In this document: piece by piece, positions 30,142 through 39,296 of the stretch
How positions within the stretch are numbered: the stretch's first letter is position 1
Layout of the letters: the number at the start of each line of letters is the position of its first letter
From: Salinivenus lutea
Lineage (GTDB): Bacteria; Bacteroidota; Rhodothermia; Rhodothermales; Salinibacteraceae
Length of the DNA: 64,000 nt
Reading direction: 5' to 3'
Assembly: GCA_002894685.1 (NCBI GenBank)
Contig: NCRC01000003.1
Location: forward strand, 1-64,000
Made by a program: the position numbers and the translations under genes
Notes under the pieces: generated by a model
Told to the model about the DNA's origin: nothing
Databases searched by the model: none
What the model saw: the letters and a program-made list of their open reading frames with translations, nothing else

Positions 30142-31583
30142 CCCGAGTGGTCGGCGCGGACGGTGTGGGCGGCGTGGGCCCCGCACATGCCGTGCACGCC
30201 CCCGCCCGGCGGCGCGGCGGCCGAGCACAGGTAGAGCCCGGGACTGTCTGCGGTCCGGGTCGGGAGCCGATACGGGGAGCCGCACAGGGTGGGCACCGGT
30301 CGGAAGAGCAGTTGGCGAAGGTCGAGGGAGCCCCCGTTAATGTCCCCGCCCACTAGGTTTGGGTTCCACCGCTCGAGGGCCTGCGGGCCCATGGCGTGAC
30401 GCGCCCGGATGGTGTCTCGGAAGCCGGGCGCAAACCGTTCGATCTGGCGCTCGATGGGGGCGAGGGCGTCGATGCGTGACCCGTTGGGGACGTGGCAGTA
30501 GGCCCAGGCGGTGTGCTGGCCGTCGGGGGCGCGGGAAGAATCGAAGCGGCTGTGCTGGGCGACCAGGACAAAGGGGCGGTCGGCGAGGTGGCCGTCGGCG
30601 ACCGCCTGCTCCGCCGTGGCCACCTCGTGGAGGGGGCCCCCCACGTGGACCGTGCCGGCCCGTCGACACGCGGGGGCGGCCCACGGAATGGGATCGCTCA
30701 GGGCGTAGTCGATCTTGAAGGCCGCTGCGCCGTAGCGGTAGCGGGCGAGCCGGCGGGCGTAGCGCGGGGCGAGGCGCGATCCCGCCACGCGCAAGATTTG
30801 CCGGGGCGTAAGGCCCAGTAGGACAGCCCGCGCGCTGGGCAGCGCATCGAGGGTGTCGACGCGACGATTCGTTTGAATCTCTCCCCCGAGGTCCTGGAAA
30901 TAGGCCGCCAGCGCGTGCGTGAGGGCCCCGGCGCCGCCCTCCGGAAAGGGCCAGCCCACGGTGTGGCCCGCCGCGTGCAGGAGAAGCCCGAACGCCGAGA
31001 CCCCGGGCGCCGACAGCGGGCGGGCAGCGTGGGCCGCACTCCCAGCAAAGAGGGCGCGTGCGCCGTCCGTCCGGAACAGGCTGCGCGTAAGGTGGGTGGT
31101 GGGGCAGAGGGCACGGAGACCAAAGCGGGCGAGGAGGAGTGGGGCGGACGGAAGATGGACGACGGGCTGAAGCACCTCTTCCATCAGCGACCGCCACCGA
31201 TTGGCCAGCGGGGCCAGAAGGCGTTTGTACGCCGCCCCGTCGGGACCGAGGTGCTCGGCCGTCCGGTCGAGGGAGCGGTGCATCGCGGCCGCGCGGCCGT
31301 CGCCCAGCGGATGCGCGAGGGGCAGGTCCGGCTGCACCCACGACAGGCCGTACTCCTCAAGGGGCAGTGTGCGGAAGAACGGAGAGGCGGCGGCCAGCGG
31401 ATGGATGGCCGACCCGAGGTCGTGGACGAATCCGGGGCGCGTCACCTCCGCCGAGCGGGCGGCGCCGCCCACGGTGTCTGCCTGCTCCACTAGGAGGACC
31501 GACCACCCGGCCCGAGCCAGCTCCACGGCGGCCGACAGGCCGTTGGGGCCGGCCCCTACGACAATGGCATCGTAATCGGGCAT
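30138..31583 (-). CDS. FAD-dependent oxidoreductase, phytoene-desaturase-like family
   Basis: A 481-residue flavoprotein. The N-terminal dinucleotide-binding motif YDAIVVGAGPNGLSAAVELARAGWSVLLVEQADTVGGAARS and the C-terminal GLYLCSAAAPPGGGVHGMCGAHAAHTV place it in the CrtI/amine-oxidase superfamily, closest in pattern to the PYROXD2-like branch, not to a confirmed carotenoid desaturase. No carotenoid gene is adjacent. The start at 31583 (MPDYDA) gives the normal position of the Gly motif. It is the last gene of a - strand run and lies 44 bp after the adenine deaminase gene. Confidence 0.85.
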   Translation of the reverse strand: MPDYDAIVVGAGPNGLSAAVELARAGWSVLLVEQADTVGGAARSAEVTRPGFVHDLGSAIHPLAAASPFFRTLPLEEYGLSWVQPDLPLAHPLGDGRAAAMHRSLDRTAEHLGPDGAAYKRLLAPLANRWRSLMEEVLQPVVHLPSAPLLLARFGLRALCPTTHLTRSLFRTDGARALFAGSAAHAARPLSAPGVSAFGLLLHAAGHTVGWPFPEGGAGALTHALAAYFQDLGGEIQTNRRVDTLDALPSARAVLLGLTPRQILRVAGSRLAPRYARRLARYRYGAAAFKIDYALSDPIPWAAPACRRAGTVHVGGPLHEVATAEQAVADGHLADRPFVLVAQHSRFDSSRAPDGQHTAWAYCHVPNGSRIDALAPIERQIERFAPGFRDTIRARHAMGPQALERWNPNLVGGDINGGSLDLRQLLFRPVPTLCGSPYRLPTRTADSPGLYLCSAAAPPGGGVHGMCGAHAAHTVRADHSG

Positions 31584-31627
31584 GGAAACCGAGGTCGTTT
31601 GGAGAAAGAGGGGGCAAGCCACTCGGT

Positions 31628-33268
31628 CTACTCGACAAACTGATCGACGAATGCAAAGGCGTCGCCGTCGAACAGCCCGCGGTCGCTCAGTTTGAGCTTT
31701 GGAATGACGAGCAGGGCCATGAAGGAGAGCGTCATGAACGGGGCCTCCATCGTACTGCCGAGGTCCGCCTGGGCCATGTTGCTCAACTCCTGATAGCGGC
31801 GGGCGACGGTTTCGTACGGGCGATCACTCATGAGGCCGGCGATGGGGAGGGGCAGCGTCTGCACCTGGGTGCGGGAGGCCGCGCTGATCCCGCCCTGGGC
31901 ATCCACGACGGCGTTGATGGCCCGTGCGAGTGCCTCGTCGCTCGCGCCCACGGCCACCACGTTGTGCGAGTCGTGCGCCACGCTGGACGCGAGGGCGCCG
32001 GTGGTCAGGCCGAAGCCGCGGATGAATGCGGTCGAGGGTGTGCCTGTCTCCTGGTAGCGGTTCACCACTGCCAGCTTGAGCAGGTCCCGATCCGGGTCCG
32101 GGACGGCATGTCCCTCCTCGACCGTGGGCTCGACCATGGTTTCGCCCGTCACCAGCTGGTTGTCGTCGGCCACAAGGACGCGCATCCGGTTGGTTTTTGC
32201 GGGGACCCGGACGGCCTCCGGCGTCACCCGCCCGGCCACAAACCGATTGGGGGTGTCCGACGAGGTGCGCTCGATGTACGTCTCGCCCGCTTCCGCCACG
32301 AGGCGGCCCGCCACGTACGTCCGCTTCACGGTCAGGGCGTCGAGGTTGTCCACGACGATGAAGTCGGCCGGGTCCCCTTCTTGCAGAAGCCCCACGTCCA
32401 GGTCGTAGTGCGTGACGGGGTGGAGGCACGCGGCACGGAGCACGTCGAATCGGTCGTAGCCCCGGGCCAGCGCGCGTCGGACCAGGGCATCGATGTGGCC
32501 CTCAGCGAGGGCGTCGGGGTGGCGGTCGTCACTACAAAACATGAGCCGCTCCGGCGCCTCGTCCAGGAGGGGGATGAGCTCGTCAAAATTCTTGGCGGCG
32601 GACCCTTCGCGGATGGCGATTTTCATCCCCGCCTCCACCTTGTCCCGTGCCTCCGCAATCGAAAACGACTCGTGGTCGGTATCGATGCCGGCCGCGGCGT
32701 ACGCCTGGGCCTCCGCGCCCCGCACGCCGGGGGCGTGGCCGTCGACGGGCTTGCCGCGGTCCGCGGCCGCCTCAATCTTTGCCATCACGTCTGGTTCGCG
32801 GCGGATTGCCCCCGGATAGTCCATCATCTCGCTGAGGTAGGGCACGTCGTCGCGGTCCAGAAGCGCGGCCACCGCCTCCGGGCCCAGCGCGGCGCCGGCG
32901 GTTTCGAAGGGTGTGGCCGGGACGCACGACGGCGCGCCGAAGGCAAAGTGGAACGGGACCTGCCGGCCGTCCGCGATCATGTACTCGACGCCCTCGACGC
33001 CGAGCACGTTGGCGATTTCGTGCGGGTCGCTCACCGTGGCGACGGTGCCGTGCCGCACGGCCGCCCGGGCAAACTCGGAGGGGGGCAGCATCGAACTTTC
33101 GACGTGTACGTGCGCGTCCACAAAGCCGGGCAGGAGGACCTGATCCGACACGTTGTCGGCCGGATCGATGCGGCGGATGCGCCCGGCCTCCACCGTCACG
33201 CGGGCAGGACGAAGGGTGCGGTCGTACAGGTCGACGACGTGGCCGTCGAGGGAGAACGAGGAGGGCAT
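31628..33268 (-). CDS. ade: Adenine deaminase
   Basis: A 546-residue metal-dependent amidohydrolase (adenine to hypoxanthine plus ammonia; purine salvage). The metal-binding LLPGFVDAHVHVESSMLPPSEFAR, TVSDPHEIANVLG, DGHAPGV, DHESFS, CSDDRHPDALAEGHID and the C-terminal Ade-specific block IVAVGASDEALARAINAVVDAQGG (seen as NVVAVGASDEALARAI) are present. The start at 33268 (MPSSFSLDGHVVDLYDR) is family-like. Purine nucleoside phosphorylase at 8934-9794 supplies related bases. It belongs to the - strand run thrC to FAD oxidoreductase. Confidence 0.93.
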   Translation of the reverse strand: MPSSFSLDGHVVDLYDRTLRPARVTVEAGRIRRIDPADNVSDQVLLPGFVDAHVHVESSMLPPSEFARAAVRHGTVATVSDPHEIANVLGVEGVEYMIADGRQVPFHFAFGAPSCVPATPFETAGAALGPEAVAALLDRDDVPYLSEMMDYPGAIRREPDVMAKIEAAADRGKPVDGHAPGVRGAEAQAYAAAGIDTDHESFSIAEARDKVEAGMKIAIREGSAAKNFDELIPLLDEAPERLMFCSDDRHPDALAEGHIDALVRRALARGYDRFDVLRAACLHPVTHYDLDVGLLQEGDPADFIVVDNLDALTVKRTYVAGRLVAEAGETYIERTSSDTPNRFVAGRVTPEAVRVPAKTNRMRVLVADDNQLVTGETMVEPTVEEGHAVPDPDRDLLKLAVVNRYQETGTPSTAFIRGFGLTTGALASSVAHDSHNVVAVGASDEALARAINAVVDAQGGISAASRTQVQTLPLPIAGLMSDRPYETVARRYQELSNMAQADLGSTMEAPFMTLSFMALLVIPKLKLSDRGLFDGDAFAFVDQFVE

Positions 33269-33300
33269 GGGGGAAAGAGGGTGAGAGCAAAAACAGCGGG

Positions 33301-33656
33301 CTACGCCAGTCGGGTGCCGTTGGGGACGGGCGCATCGGGGACTGCGAGCACGACCTCGTCCGTGTCGAGCACAAAGCCGGTCACCAGGCACTCAGACACG
33401 AAGGGGCCGATCTGCTTTGGAGGAAAGTTGACGACGGCGAGGACTTGGCGGCCCGTCAGTTCCTCAAGCGTGTACCGATCGGTGATCTGCGCGCTGGAGG
33501 AGAGGGTGCCGATGTCGTCGCCAAAGTCAATCACAGCTTGTAGGCGGGCGTGTGGGCCTCGGGAAAAGAGGCGGCCCGGGTGATGGTGCCGGCGCGCAGG
33601 TCGACCCGCGCAAACTCGTCCCAGCTGAGCGGCGTTTCGTCGTCAGAAGAAGGCAT
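33301..33656 (-). pseudogene. csaA: CsaA-type tRNA-binding protein, split by a frameshift
   Basis: Two adjoining frames together encode a complete CsaA-like OB-fold protein of about 118 residues. The ATG at 33656 opens a 41-codon frame (SWDEFARVDLRAGTITRAASFPEAHTPAYKL) that hits TGA at 33531-33533. The rest continues one base out of phase from 33534 to 33301 (IDFGDDIGTLSSSAQITDRYTLEELTGRQVLAVVNFPPKQIGPFVSECLVTGFVL). Family proteins read through this junction as AYKL-x-IDFG, so one base, probably a G after CTG, appears missing. It is either a recent inactivating mutation or a sequencing error. CsaA is a putative chaperone or tRNA-binding protein. Confidence 0.85.
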
Positions 33657-33683
33657 TGGGGCAGACAGAAGACGAGAGAAGAA

Positions 33684-34397
33684 CTACGAGAGCGGCGTGC
33701 CACACCCGGCGTAGGTGGTGTCGTTCAGCGTCAGGGACACGGTGTACGGAAACGATGCGCCGCTCATCGTGTCGGTGCAGGAGGTGTCGCGGAGGACGAC
33801 GCGAAGGGTGTGCGCGGGGGTTTCGGCCCGGTAGGTCGTCCGGTTCGCCGCGAGGTCCCCCGTCGGCTCCGGCAGGGGGAAGGCGAGGGGACGACGCCCG
33901 TAGGCTCCCACAAACCAGAGGCGGTCGGGAAAGAGGGTGAGCGACCACCCCGGTTCTTGCCCCAGCGCCCGAAAGCGCGGGGCCAGTGTGGACCCCGCCG
34001 GGGGAGGAGACACCACGCGGGTGCAGGAGCGGAAGGACCGCCCGTTGATGTCGACGCGTGCCTCTGGGCCTTTGGTCCACAGCAGGAGGTCGGGGCCTTC
34101 GAACTTGACCCCGCTGGCGGCCGGCACCTGGTGGGCGACGCGGGACTGCGGGGCGAAGCGGCCGGGGAGGAAGACGGTCCACTGGTCCCCATCGGGGGCG
34201 GCGGAGACGTGAAAGGACGAGCCGTCGGGCGCGGCGCACTCGTACGCGTGGGCGGGCCGAACGTCGGCGGCGGAGAAAGACGGGTCGGTGGCGCGCGGCG
34301 AGGGCGTGTCCGTGCAGGCGGGGGCCCCGAGAAGGAGGCAGACGGCCGCGAGGATGGAGGGCAGACCGGGGACGGGCCGGAGCGGAGGGCCGTGCAT
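33684..34397 (-). CDS. Lipoprotein with MliC-like and COG3650-like domains
   Basis: A 237-residue lipoprotein with signal peptide and lipid-attachment Cys28 (LLGAPAC). Residues about 48-125 (HAYECAAPDGSSFHVSAAPDGDQWTVFLPGR ... VKFEGPDLLLWTKGPEARVDINGRSFRSCT) resemble MliC, the membrane-bound inhibitor of C-type lysozyme. Residues about 140-237 (FRALGQEPGWSLTLFPDRLWFVGAYGRRPLAFPLPEPTG ... VVLRDTSCTDTMSGASFPYTVSLTLNDTTYAGCGTPL) match the COG3650-type domain often found in envelope lipoproteins, with paired Cys likely disulfide-bonded. It sits 18 bp from thrC on the same strand. A role in envelope defence is an inference. Confidence 0.75.
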   Translation of the reverse strand: MHGPPLRPVPGLPSILAAVCLLLGAPACTDTPSPRATDPSFSAADVRPAHAYECAAPDGSSFHVSAAPDGDQWTVFLPGRFAPQSRVAHQVPAASGVKFEGPDLLLWTKGPEARVDINGRSFRSCTRVVSPPPAGSTLAPRFRALGQEPGWSLTLFPDRLWFVGAYGRRPLAFPLPEPTGDLAANRTTYRAETPAHTLRVVLRDTSCTDTMSGASFPYTVSLTLNDTTYAGCGTPLS

Positions 34398-34415
34398 ATC
34401 AGGCGGAAAGCGGGC

Positions 34416-35717
34416 TCAAGCAAGAAGGGCGGGGTCTCCCAGCGCCTCTCCGAGCGCGCGAAGCGTCGGGTCGATTTCGGGCACGGGGTGCGAGCGGGCC
34501 ATGACGTCGGCCAGTGGGGCCGGCACGTCGACCGTGTGTCCGACGAGTGGCTCCACCACCTCGGGGAACTTGGCCGGGTGGGCGGTGCCCACGAGAATCC
34601 AGTCGTGGGCATCGTCCGGATCGAGTTGCTCGCGGGCCGCCACGGCGCAGGCCGTGTGGGGGTCCCACACCGTGTCCCAGACCTCGGGGCCGCGGCGGAT
34701 CTGGCGCCGGATGTCGTCGTCCGTCACCCGCACGGCGGTGATCGCCTCGCGCAGGGCGTCGGCGGAGGGCCAGTGGTGGCGCAGGCGTTCCATATTGCTG
34801 GGATCGCCCACGTCCATCGCCGTGGCCAGCGTCTCCTTTGAGTCGAACGCCTCGTAGGCGCCGGTGTCCAGGAAGTGGGTGACCGGCCGGTTTTCGTTTG
34901 TGGCGAAGACGACCTCGCCGATGGGCAGTCCGCACGCGCGGGCGTAGAGGCAGGCGAGCCCGTTGCCCAGGTTGCCGGAGGGGACGATCACGTTTGGCCG
35001 GGTGCCGTGGGCGCGCCAGTGCTGGAGGCTGGCGTGGGCGTAGTATGTCATCTGCGGCAGCAGGCGCCCAATGTTGATGCTGTTCGCCGAGGAGAGGCGC
35101 TTCTGGCTCTGCCACCGTTCATTCTGGAAGGCCTCTTTGACGAGCGCCTGGCAGTCGTCGAAGGTGCCGCGCACGGACACGGTCTGTACGTTGGTGTCCC
35201 AGCCGGTGAGTTGTTTTTCCTGTCGGTCGGACACCTTGCCCTTCGGGTAGAGAACGACCACCTCGACGTTCGGCTTCTTCCAGAAGGCCGCCGCCACGGC
35301 CGCGCCGGTGTCGCCGGACGTGGCGACGAGAATGGTGAGCGGCTGGTCGGCCTCGTCGTTGAGGCGGGCGAGGCTGTCGGCCAGGAAGCGGGCGCCGACG
35401 TCCTTGAACGCGGCGGTCGGGCCGTGGAAGAGCTCCAGCACGCTCGTGGCCCGTCCCAGCGGACGAAGCGGCACCGGAAAGCCGTAGGTGGCTGCGCAGA
35501 TGGAAGACAGGTGGTCGGCGAGAAGACCCTCCCCGAGGAAGGGGCGGAGGAGGCGCTCGGCGACGGCTTCAACCGTGTCGTGGCCGGCAAAGTCCCGGGG
35601 ACGGAAGGAGGGAAACTCTTCGGGCACGTATAGCCCTCCGTCGGGCGCCAGGCCGCGCTGCAGGGCCGTGGAGAGCGGCACGCGATGATCGGGGGTGCGG
35701 GTGCTGCCGTACTGCAT
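34416..35717 (-). CDS. thrC: Threonine synthase
   Basis: A 433-residue PLP enzyme (O-phosphohomoserine to threonine). Evidence: MQYGSTRTPDHRVPLSTALQRGLAPDGGLYVPE at the start, the PLP-lysine motif FHGPTAAFKDVGARFLA, LVATSGDTGAAVAAAF, SSANSINIGRLLPQMTYYAHA and VPSGNLGNGLACLYARACGLP. Length and order are those of the bacterial/fungal-type enzyme. The start at 35717 is preferred to an upstream in-frame ATG because the terminator at 35838-35875 and Cys/Trp-rich sequence lie between. It leads a - strand run of five closely spaced genes. Confidence 0.95.
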   Translation of the reverse strand: MQYGSTRTPDHRVPLSTALQRGLAPDGGLYVPEEFPSFRPRDFAGHDTVEAVAERLLRPFLGEGLLADHLSSICAATYGFPVPLRPLGRATSVLELFHGPTAAFKDVGARFLADSLARLNDEADQPLTILVATSGDTGAAVAAAFWKKPNVEVVVLYPKGKVSDRQEKQLTGWDTNVQTVSVRGTFDDCQALVKEAFQNERWQSQKRLSSANSINIGRLLPQMTYYAHASLQHWRAHGTRPNVIVPSGNLGNGLACLYARACGLPIGEVVFATNENRPVTHFLDTGAYEAFDSKETLATAMDVGDPSNMERLRHHWPSADALREAITAVRVTDDDIRRQIRRGPEVWDTVWDPHTACAVAAREQLDPDDAHDWILVGTAHPAKFPEVVEPLVGHTVDVPAPLADVMARSHPVPEIDPTLRALGEALGDPALLA

Positions 35718-35837
35718 CGGAAGAGAAGGACGGGAAAGGAGGGAGGAAGTGTCAAGATAGGCACTGCGTGTCCCAACAACAGCCCCCATCCGCCACAAGG
35801 AGGGGGGACGGCACAGCAGGCACGACTGCCACAACAA

Positions 35838-35875
35838 AAAAAGCGGCCACTGCCGCGAGGGCAGGGCCGCTTTTT
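35838..35875. terminator. Bidirectional Rho-independent terminator
   Basis: A very stable hairpin: an outer 11-bp stem (35838-35848 with 35865-35875) that includes A5/T5 at its ends, and an inner CTGCC/GGCAG stem. The A and T runs make it a terminator on both strands. It ends the gene at 35909-36412 before thrC begins. Confidence 0.9.
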
Positions 35876-35908
35876 CCAAGAATCAGCCTTGGCTGCAAGG
35901 ACGAAACG

Positions 35909-36412
35909 CTACTGTCCCGAGCCGCCGCCCTGCTGGTTCTGCATCTGCGAGCGTCGCTCCTTCATCTGGGTCTTCATGGCCGTTCGGAGACGCTGCTGCA
36001 GGGTGGAGTCCCGCTGGGCGGACCGCATGATGCGCTGAAACATCCGCGCTTCCAGTCCCACCTCCTGACTCTGCTGCTGCATCATTTTCATCTGCTTCTT
36101 GCGCATCTGGCGCATCTGCTGTCGGCGCTCCTGCTGCATCTGGGCCTTCTGGGTGGAGTCCATCTGCTGCGGGTTGCCATACTTCTGGCGCATCTGCTTC
36201 TGCATCTGCATGCGCATCTGGCGCCCGGACATCTGCAGCTCCACGGCGATCTGGGCGGCCTGCTGGATCTGCTCATCATTCACGTCGGACGAGGACAGCT
36301 GCGTGGTGTCCGGTTGCGGCATTTGCGCCACGGCGGCCGGGGCACACAGGGCCAGGGCGAGAAGGGCGACACCGAGGCGGAGCGGGGAGGTAAAGCGACT
36401 GAGAGTACTCAT
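35909..36412 (-). CDS. Exported Met/Gln-rich coiled-coil protein
   Basis: A 167-residue protein with a clear signal peptide (LRLGVALLALALCAPAAVAQ). The mature part is unusually rich in Met, Gln, Arg and Lys (MSGRQMRMQMQKQMRQKYGNPQQ, RRQQMRQMRKKQMKMMQQQSQE) and predicted helical, ending in a Gly/Gln tail. Unlike its neighbours it is basic. It loosely recalls periplasmic helical proteins such as CpxP/Spy, but no diagnostic motif (such as LTxxQ) is seen, so function is left open. It is a single-gene unit ended by the terminator at 35838-35875. Confidence 0.75.
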   Translation of the reverse strand: MSTLSRFTSPLRLGVALLALALCAPAAVAQMPQPDTTQLSSSDVNDEQIQQAAQIAVELQMSGRQMRMQMQKQMRQKYGNPQQMDSTQKAQMQQERRQQMRQMRKKQMKMMQQQSQEVGLEARMFQRIMRSAQRDSTLQQRLRTAMKTQMKERRSQMQNQQGGGSGQ

Positions 36413-36606
36413 AGGGAAGGAGAAGTTGGTTGAGAAAAAGGCGACCAGGGCGGGATCCCACGATGATGGGCACGTGACACAGGCGCAGTGAAGGGCGGGG
36501 CGGCAGGAGTGTTTCGGGTGCCCCCAGGATTGCCTTGAACTTTGCAGGAGGGATCATCCCTGTCCAATCTGTTCAGTACATTACAACGGGCCGCCGTCAG
36601 GGATTA

Positions 36607-38142
36607 TTATTTGGGGGATGGGTGCCGGTAGGCGAGCAGGCGCCCTCCCGCCAGGGTGAGGGCCGCGCCGAGCGCGGTGTACCACGGCCACCCGATGCCG
36701 CGCAGCCCGTCGCTGGCCACCCGAGCGTCGGACGGATTGAGGACGAACGTCCAGCCCACGTCGGGCCCGTGCCACACCCCGAAGATGACGAACACCATGA
36801 CGCCGATGGTGACGGTGAAGGCGATCAGCGCATCGAGCTGACGCACGGTCTCGTCCCACAGCCCCAGCAAAAACGCCCCCAGCAGGCCTCCGTAGGTGAA
36901 CGAGGCGATGGAGAGGCCCAGCTCCACCACCGGGTTGTTGCTGTCCTGGAAGAGGCTGGCGAAGCCGATGAAGACGACGCCCCAAAACAGCGTAAGGAGG
37001 CGCGAGATGCGCAGGCCGCGCGCCCCGTCGAGGGCCCGGCCCGTGATGCGCTCGTAGAGGTCGTTGACGGAGGAGGAGGCCAGTGCGTTGAGGGAGGAGG
37101 ACAGCGAGCTCATCGCCGCCGCAACGATGCCCGCCAGGATGAGGCCCGAGAGGCCGGCCGGCAGCCCCTCGATGATATACTTCGGAAACACCTCGTCGCT
37201 GCGCTGCAGCCCCAGCGCGTCGATCGACGCGCCGTCGTAGTGGGCCCACAGGAGCAGCCCGACCCCCAGGAAGAGGGCAAACTGCAGCATCACGAGGAGG
37301 GCGCTGCCAACGAGGGCCTTCTGGCTGTCTCGTTCGTCGCGACAGGCCAGGAGGCGCTGCACGATGAGCTGGTCGGTGCCGTGGGAGGCCATCGAGAAGA
37401 TGGCGCCGCCGATGACGGCGGTGCCCAGGGTGTACGGCATTGTGAACCAGCGCCCGAGGGAGTGGTCGAGGCCCAGGTCGATCAGGGTCGTCTTGCCCGC
37501 CTCGACCGCCGTTCCCCACCATCCCGCGGGCACGTCGCCCAGCAGAAAGCCGATGGCGACGAGCGCCCCGCCCACGTACAGCGCCATTTGCACCACGTCC
37601 ATCCACACCACGGCCTTGATGCCGCCCACGAGCGTGTAGACCGCCGTCGCCGCGCCGATGAGGAGGATGATCTGGAAGTACGTCATTTCTACCCCGGCCA
37701 TGTCCGCGATGACTTTCAGCGGGATGGCGGTGGCGAAGAGGCGCACCCCATCGGCCAGCAGGCGCGTGACGAGGAACGTGACGGAGGCGGTGCCGCGCAT
37801 CGTATCGCCGAAGCGGTTCCCCAGAAAGGCGTAGGCGGTCTGCAGTTCGCCCTCGTAGTAGCGCGGCAGAAAGTAGACGGCCACCACGAGGCGGCCCAGC
37901 AGGTAGCCGAGCGTAATCTGGAGGAAGGTGAGCGAGCCGCCGTACGCCACCGCGGGCACGCCAATCACCGTAAGCGTGCTCGTCTCCGTCGCGACGACCG
38001 AGAAGCAGACGGCCCACCACGGCAGGTCGCGCCCGCCCAGGAAGTAATCGGTGGTCGATTCCTGCGTGCCCCCGGCCCAGATGCCAAAGCCCGCCACGCC
38101 GACGAGGTACACGGCGAGCACCACGAGGTCGAGCGTCGTCAT
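36607..38142 (-). CDS. Sodium:solute symporter (SSS family)
   Basis: A 511-residue membrane protein with about 13 helices. Family signatures include DYFLGGRDLPWWAVCFSVVATETSTLTVIGVPAVAYGG (sodium-site helix 1 region), GGIKAVVWMDVVQMALYVGGA, GTDQLIVQRLLACRDERDSQKAL and GLILAGIVAAAMSSLSSSLNALASSSVNDLYE with the Ser-rich helix. The neighbours are an NAGK-type kinase, a second SSS symporter and a NagZ fusion, so an amino sugar or muropeptide is a reasonable substrate guess. It is 85 bp downstream of the kinase gene on the same strand. Confidence 0.92.
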   Translation of the reverse strand: MTTLDLVVLAVYLVGVAGFGIWAGGTQESTTDYFLGGRDLPWWAVCFSVVATETSTLTVIGVPAVAYGGSLTFLQITLGYLLGRLVVAVYFLPRYYEGELQTAYAFLGNRFGDTMRGTASVTFLVTRLLADGVRLFATAIPLKVIADMAGVEMTYFQIILLIGAATAVYTLVGGIKAVVWMDVVQMALYVGGALVAIGFLLGDVPAGWWGTAVEAGKTTLIDLGLDHSLGRWFTMPYTLGTAVIGGAIFSMASHGTDQLIVQRLLACRDERDSQKALVGSALLVMLQFALFLGVGLLLWAHYDGASIDALGLQRSDEVFPKYIIEGLPAGLSGLILAGIVAAAMSSLSSSLNALASSSVNDLYERITGRALDGARGLRISRLLTLFWGVVFIGFASLFQDSNNPVVELGLSIASFTYGGLLGAFLLGLWDETVRQLDALIAFTVTIGVMVFVIFGVWHGPDVGWTFVLNPSDARVASDGLRGIGWPWYTALGAALTLAGGRLLAYRHPSPK

Positions 38143-38227
38143 GAGGCAGGCGGGTTGGTGAGGGGCGGGGCGACGGGAGGCTACCCGGATGATGAATAAA
38201 GGAGAGGAGCGTGGGCCGGGGCGCCCA

Positions 38228-39151
38228 CTACTCGGAAGGCGTCAGCAGGCGGCGGGCGCGCCGGAGCGCACCGGCCACGGGCGGGTGCTCCGCCACGGCG
38301 ACGGACGCCTCGGGCCACCGCGCCCGGAGGGACTCGCGGAGCCGATCCACGTACTGCGCGTCGTTCGTGAGGCCGCCGACCAGCGCCACGCGGGGCGCGA
38401 AGGGGCCGGTGCGCGCCACAAGCCAGTCGACGCGTCGCGCCAGGGCATCGGCCTGGTTCTGCACGATGGCGGAAGCGACGTCGTCACCGTCCGCCGCGGC
38501 CGTGAGGACCGTTGGCGCCACCTCGGCCAGCGGCAGGTCGTCGTCCGCCACCCGACGAACGAGCCCCTCTCCGTCGTCGATGTCGTGCGCCTCGGCCACG
38601 CGGGTGCGGAGGACGGTCGCCGGGCCGCCGTCGAGGGCATCGGCCACGGCGCGAAGGCCCGCCCGGCCCAGGGCGTGCCCGCTGCCCGGATCGCCCAGCC
38701 GAGCGCCCCAGCCGCCCGCCCGCTCCTGCGCGCCGTCCCGGGTGCGGCCGAGCACCATCGACCCGGTCCCCGCAATCACCACGACGCCGCTTTCGTCGTC
38801 GAACGCGGCGTCGAGTGCAACCGCGGCGTCGGAGTGCACCTCGACCCGCACCGTCTCGGCCGCGTCGTGGAGGGTCGTCCACAGTGCGTCCGAGAGCGCG
38901 TCCTGCTCGGGGGAGCGGCCGGCCCCCGCCACCCCGGCACACACGGCGAGCGTGCCGAGGGGGCGGAACGGGCGCGTGGCCTCCCGGATGAGGGCGGCGA
39001 GGACGTGGGCCGCGTCGTTCCCGCCGCGCTGCTTCGGGTGGGCCGCCGGGCCTGTGTGCTCGGTGTGCGGGTCGGCCCCGGCGGGGCGGGCCCAGAGCGT
39101 GGTGGAGGAGCCGCCGGCGTCGAGGCCGACGGCAATATCAGTCGTAGACAT
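38228..39151 (-). CDS. BadF/BadG-type sugar kinase (N-acetylglucosamine kinase-like)
   Basis: A 307-residue ASKHA-fold kinase. The phosphate loops VGLDAGGSSTTLWA (N-terminus), GVVVIAGTGSMVLGRT and GGWGARLGDPGSGHALGRAGLRAV match the eukaryotic-type N-acetylglucosamine kinase family that also includes BadF/BcrA ATPases. It probably phosphorylates GlcNAc, glucosamine or MurNAc taken up by the adjacent symporters and released by the NagZ-like enzyme. It is transcribed divergently from the second symporter, with a 145-bp shared upstream region. Confidence 0.82.
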   Translation of the reverse strand: MSTTDIAVGLDAGGSSTTLWARPAGADPHTEHTGPAAHPKQRGGNDAAHVLAALIREATRPFRPLGTLAVCAGVAGAGRSPEQDALSDALWTTLHDAAETVRVEVHSDAAVALDAAFDDESGVVVIAGTGSMVLGRTRDGAQERAGGWGARLGDPGSGHALGRAGLRAVADALDGGPATVLRTRVAEAHDIDDGEGLVRRVADDDLPLAEVAPTVLTAAADGDDVASAIVQNQADALARRVDWLVARTGPFAPRVALVGGLTNDAQYVDRLRESLRARWPEASVAVAEHPPVAGALRRARRLLTPSE

Positions 39152-39296
39152 CGGAGGGAGACGTGCCGAAAGAAGAACGCGAACGGGCCGCGCAGAGAAT
39201 AGGCAGTACCGCCCGCGGTCGCAACCGGGATTGCACCCGCGCCTCCCGGCTCCTATTCTGTGGAGGCTGTATTCCTGCCTCGTCCTCGCCGCACCC

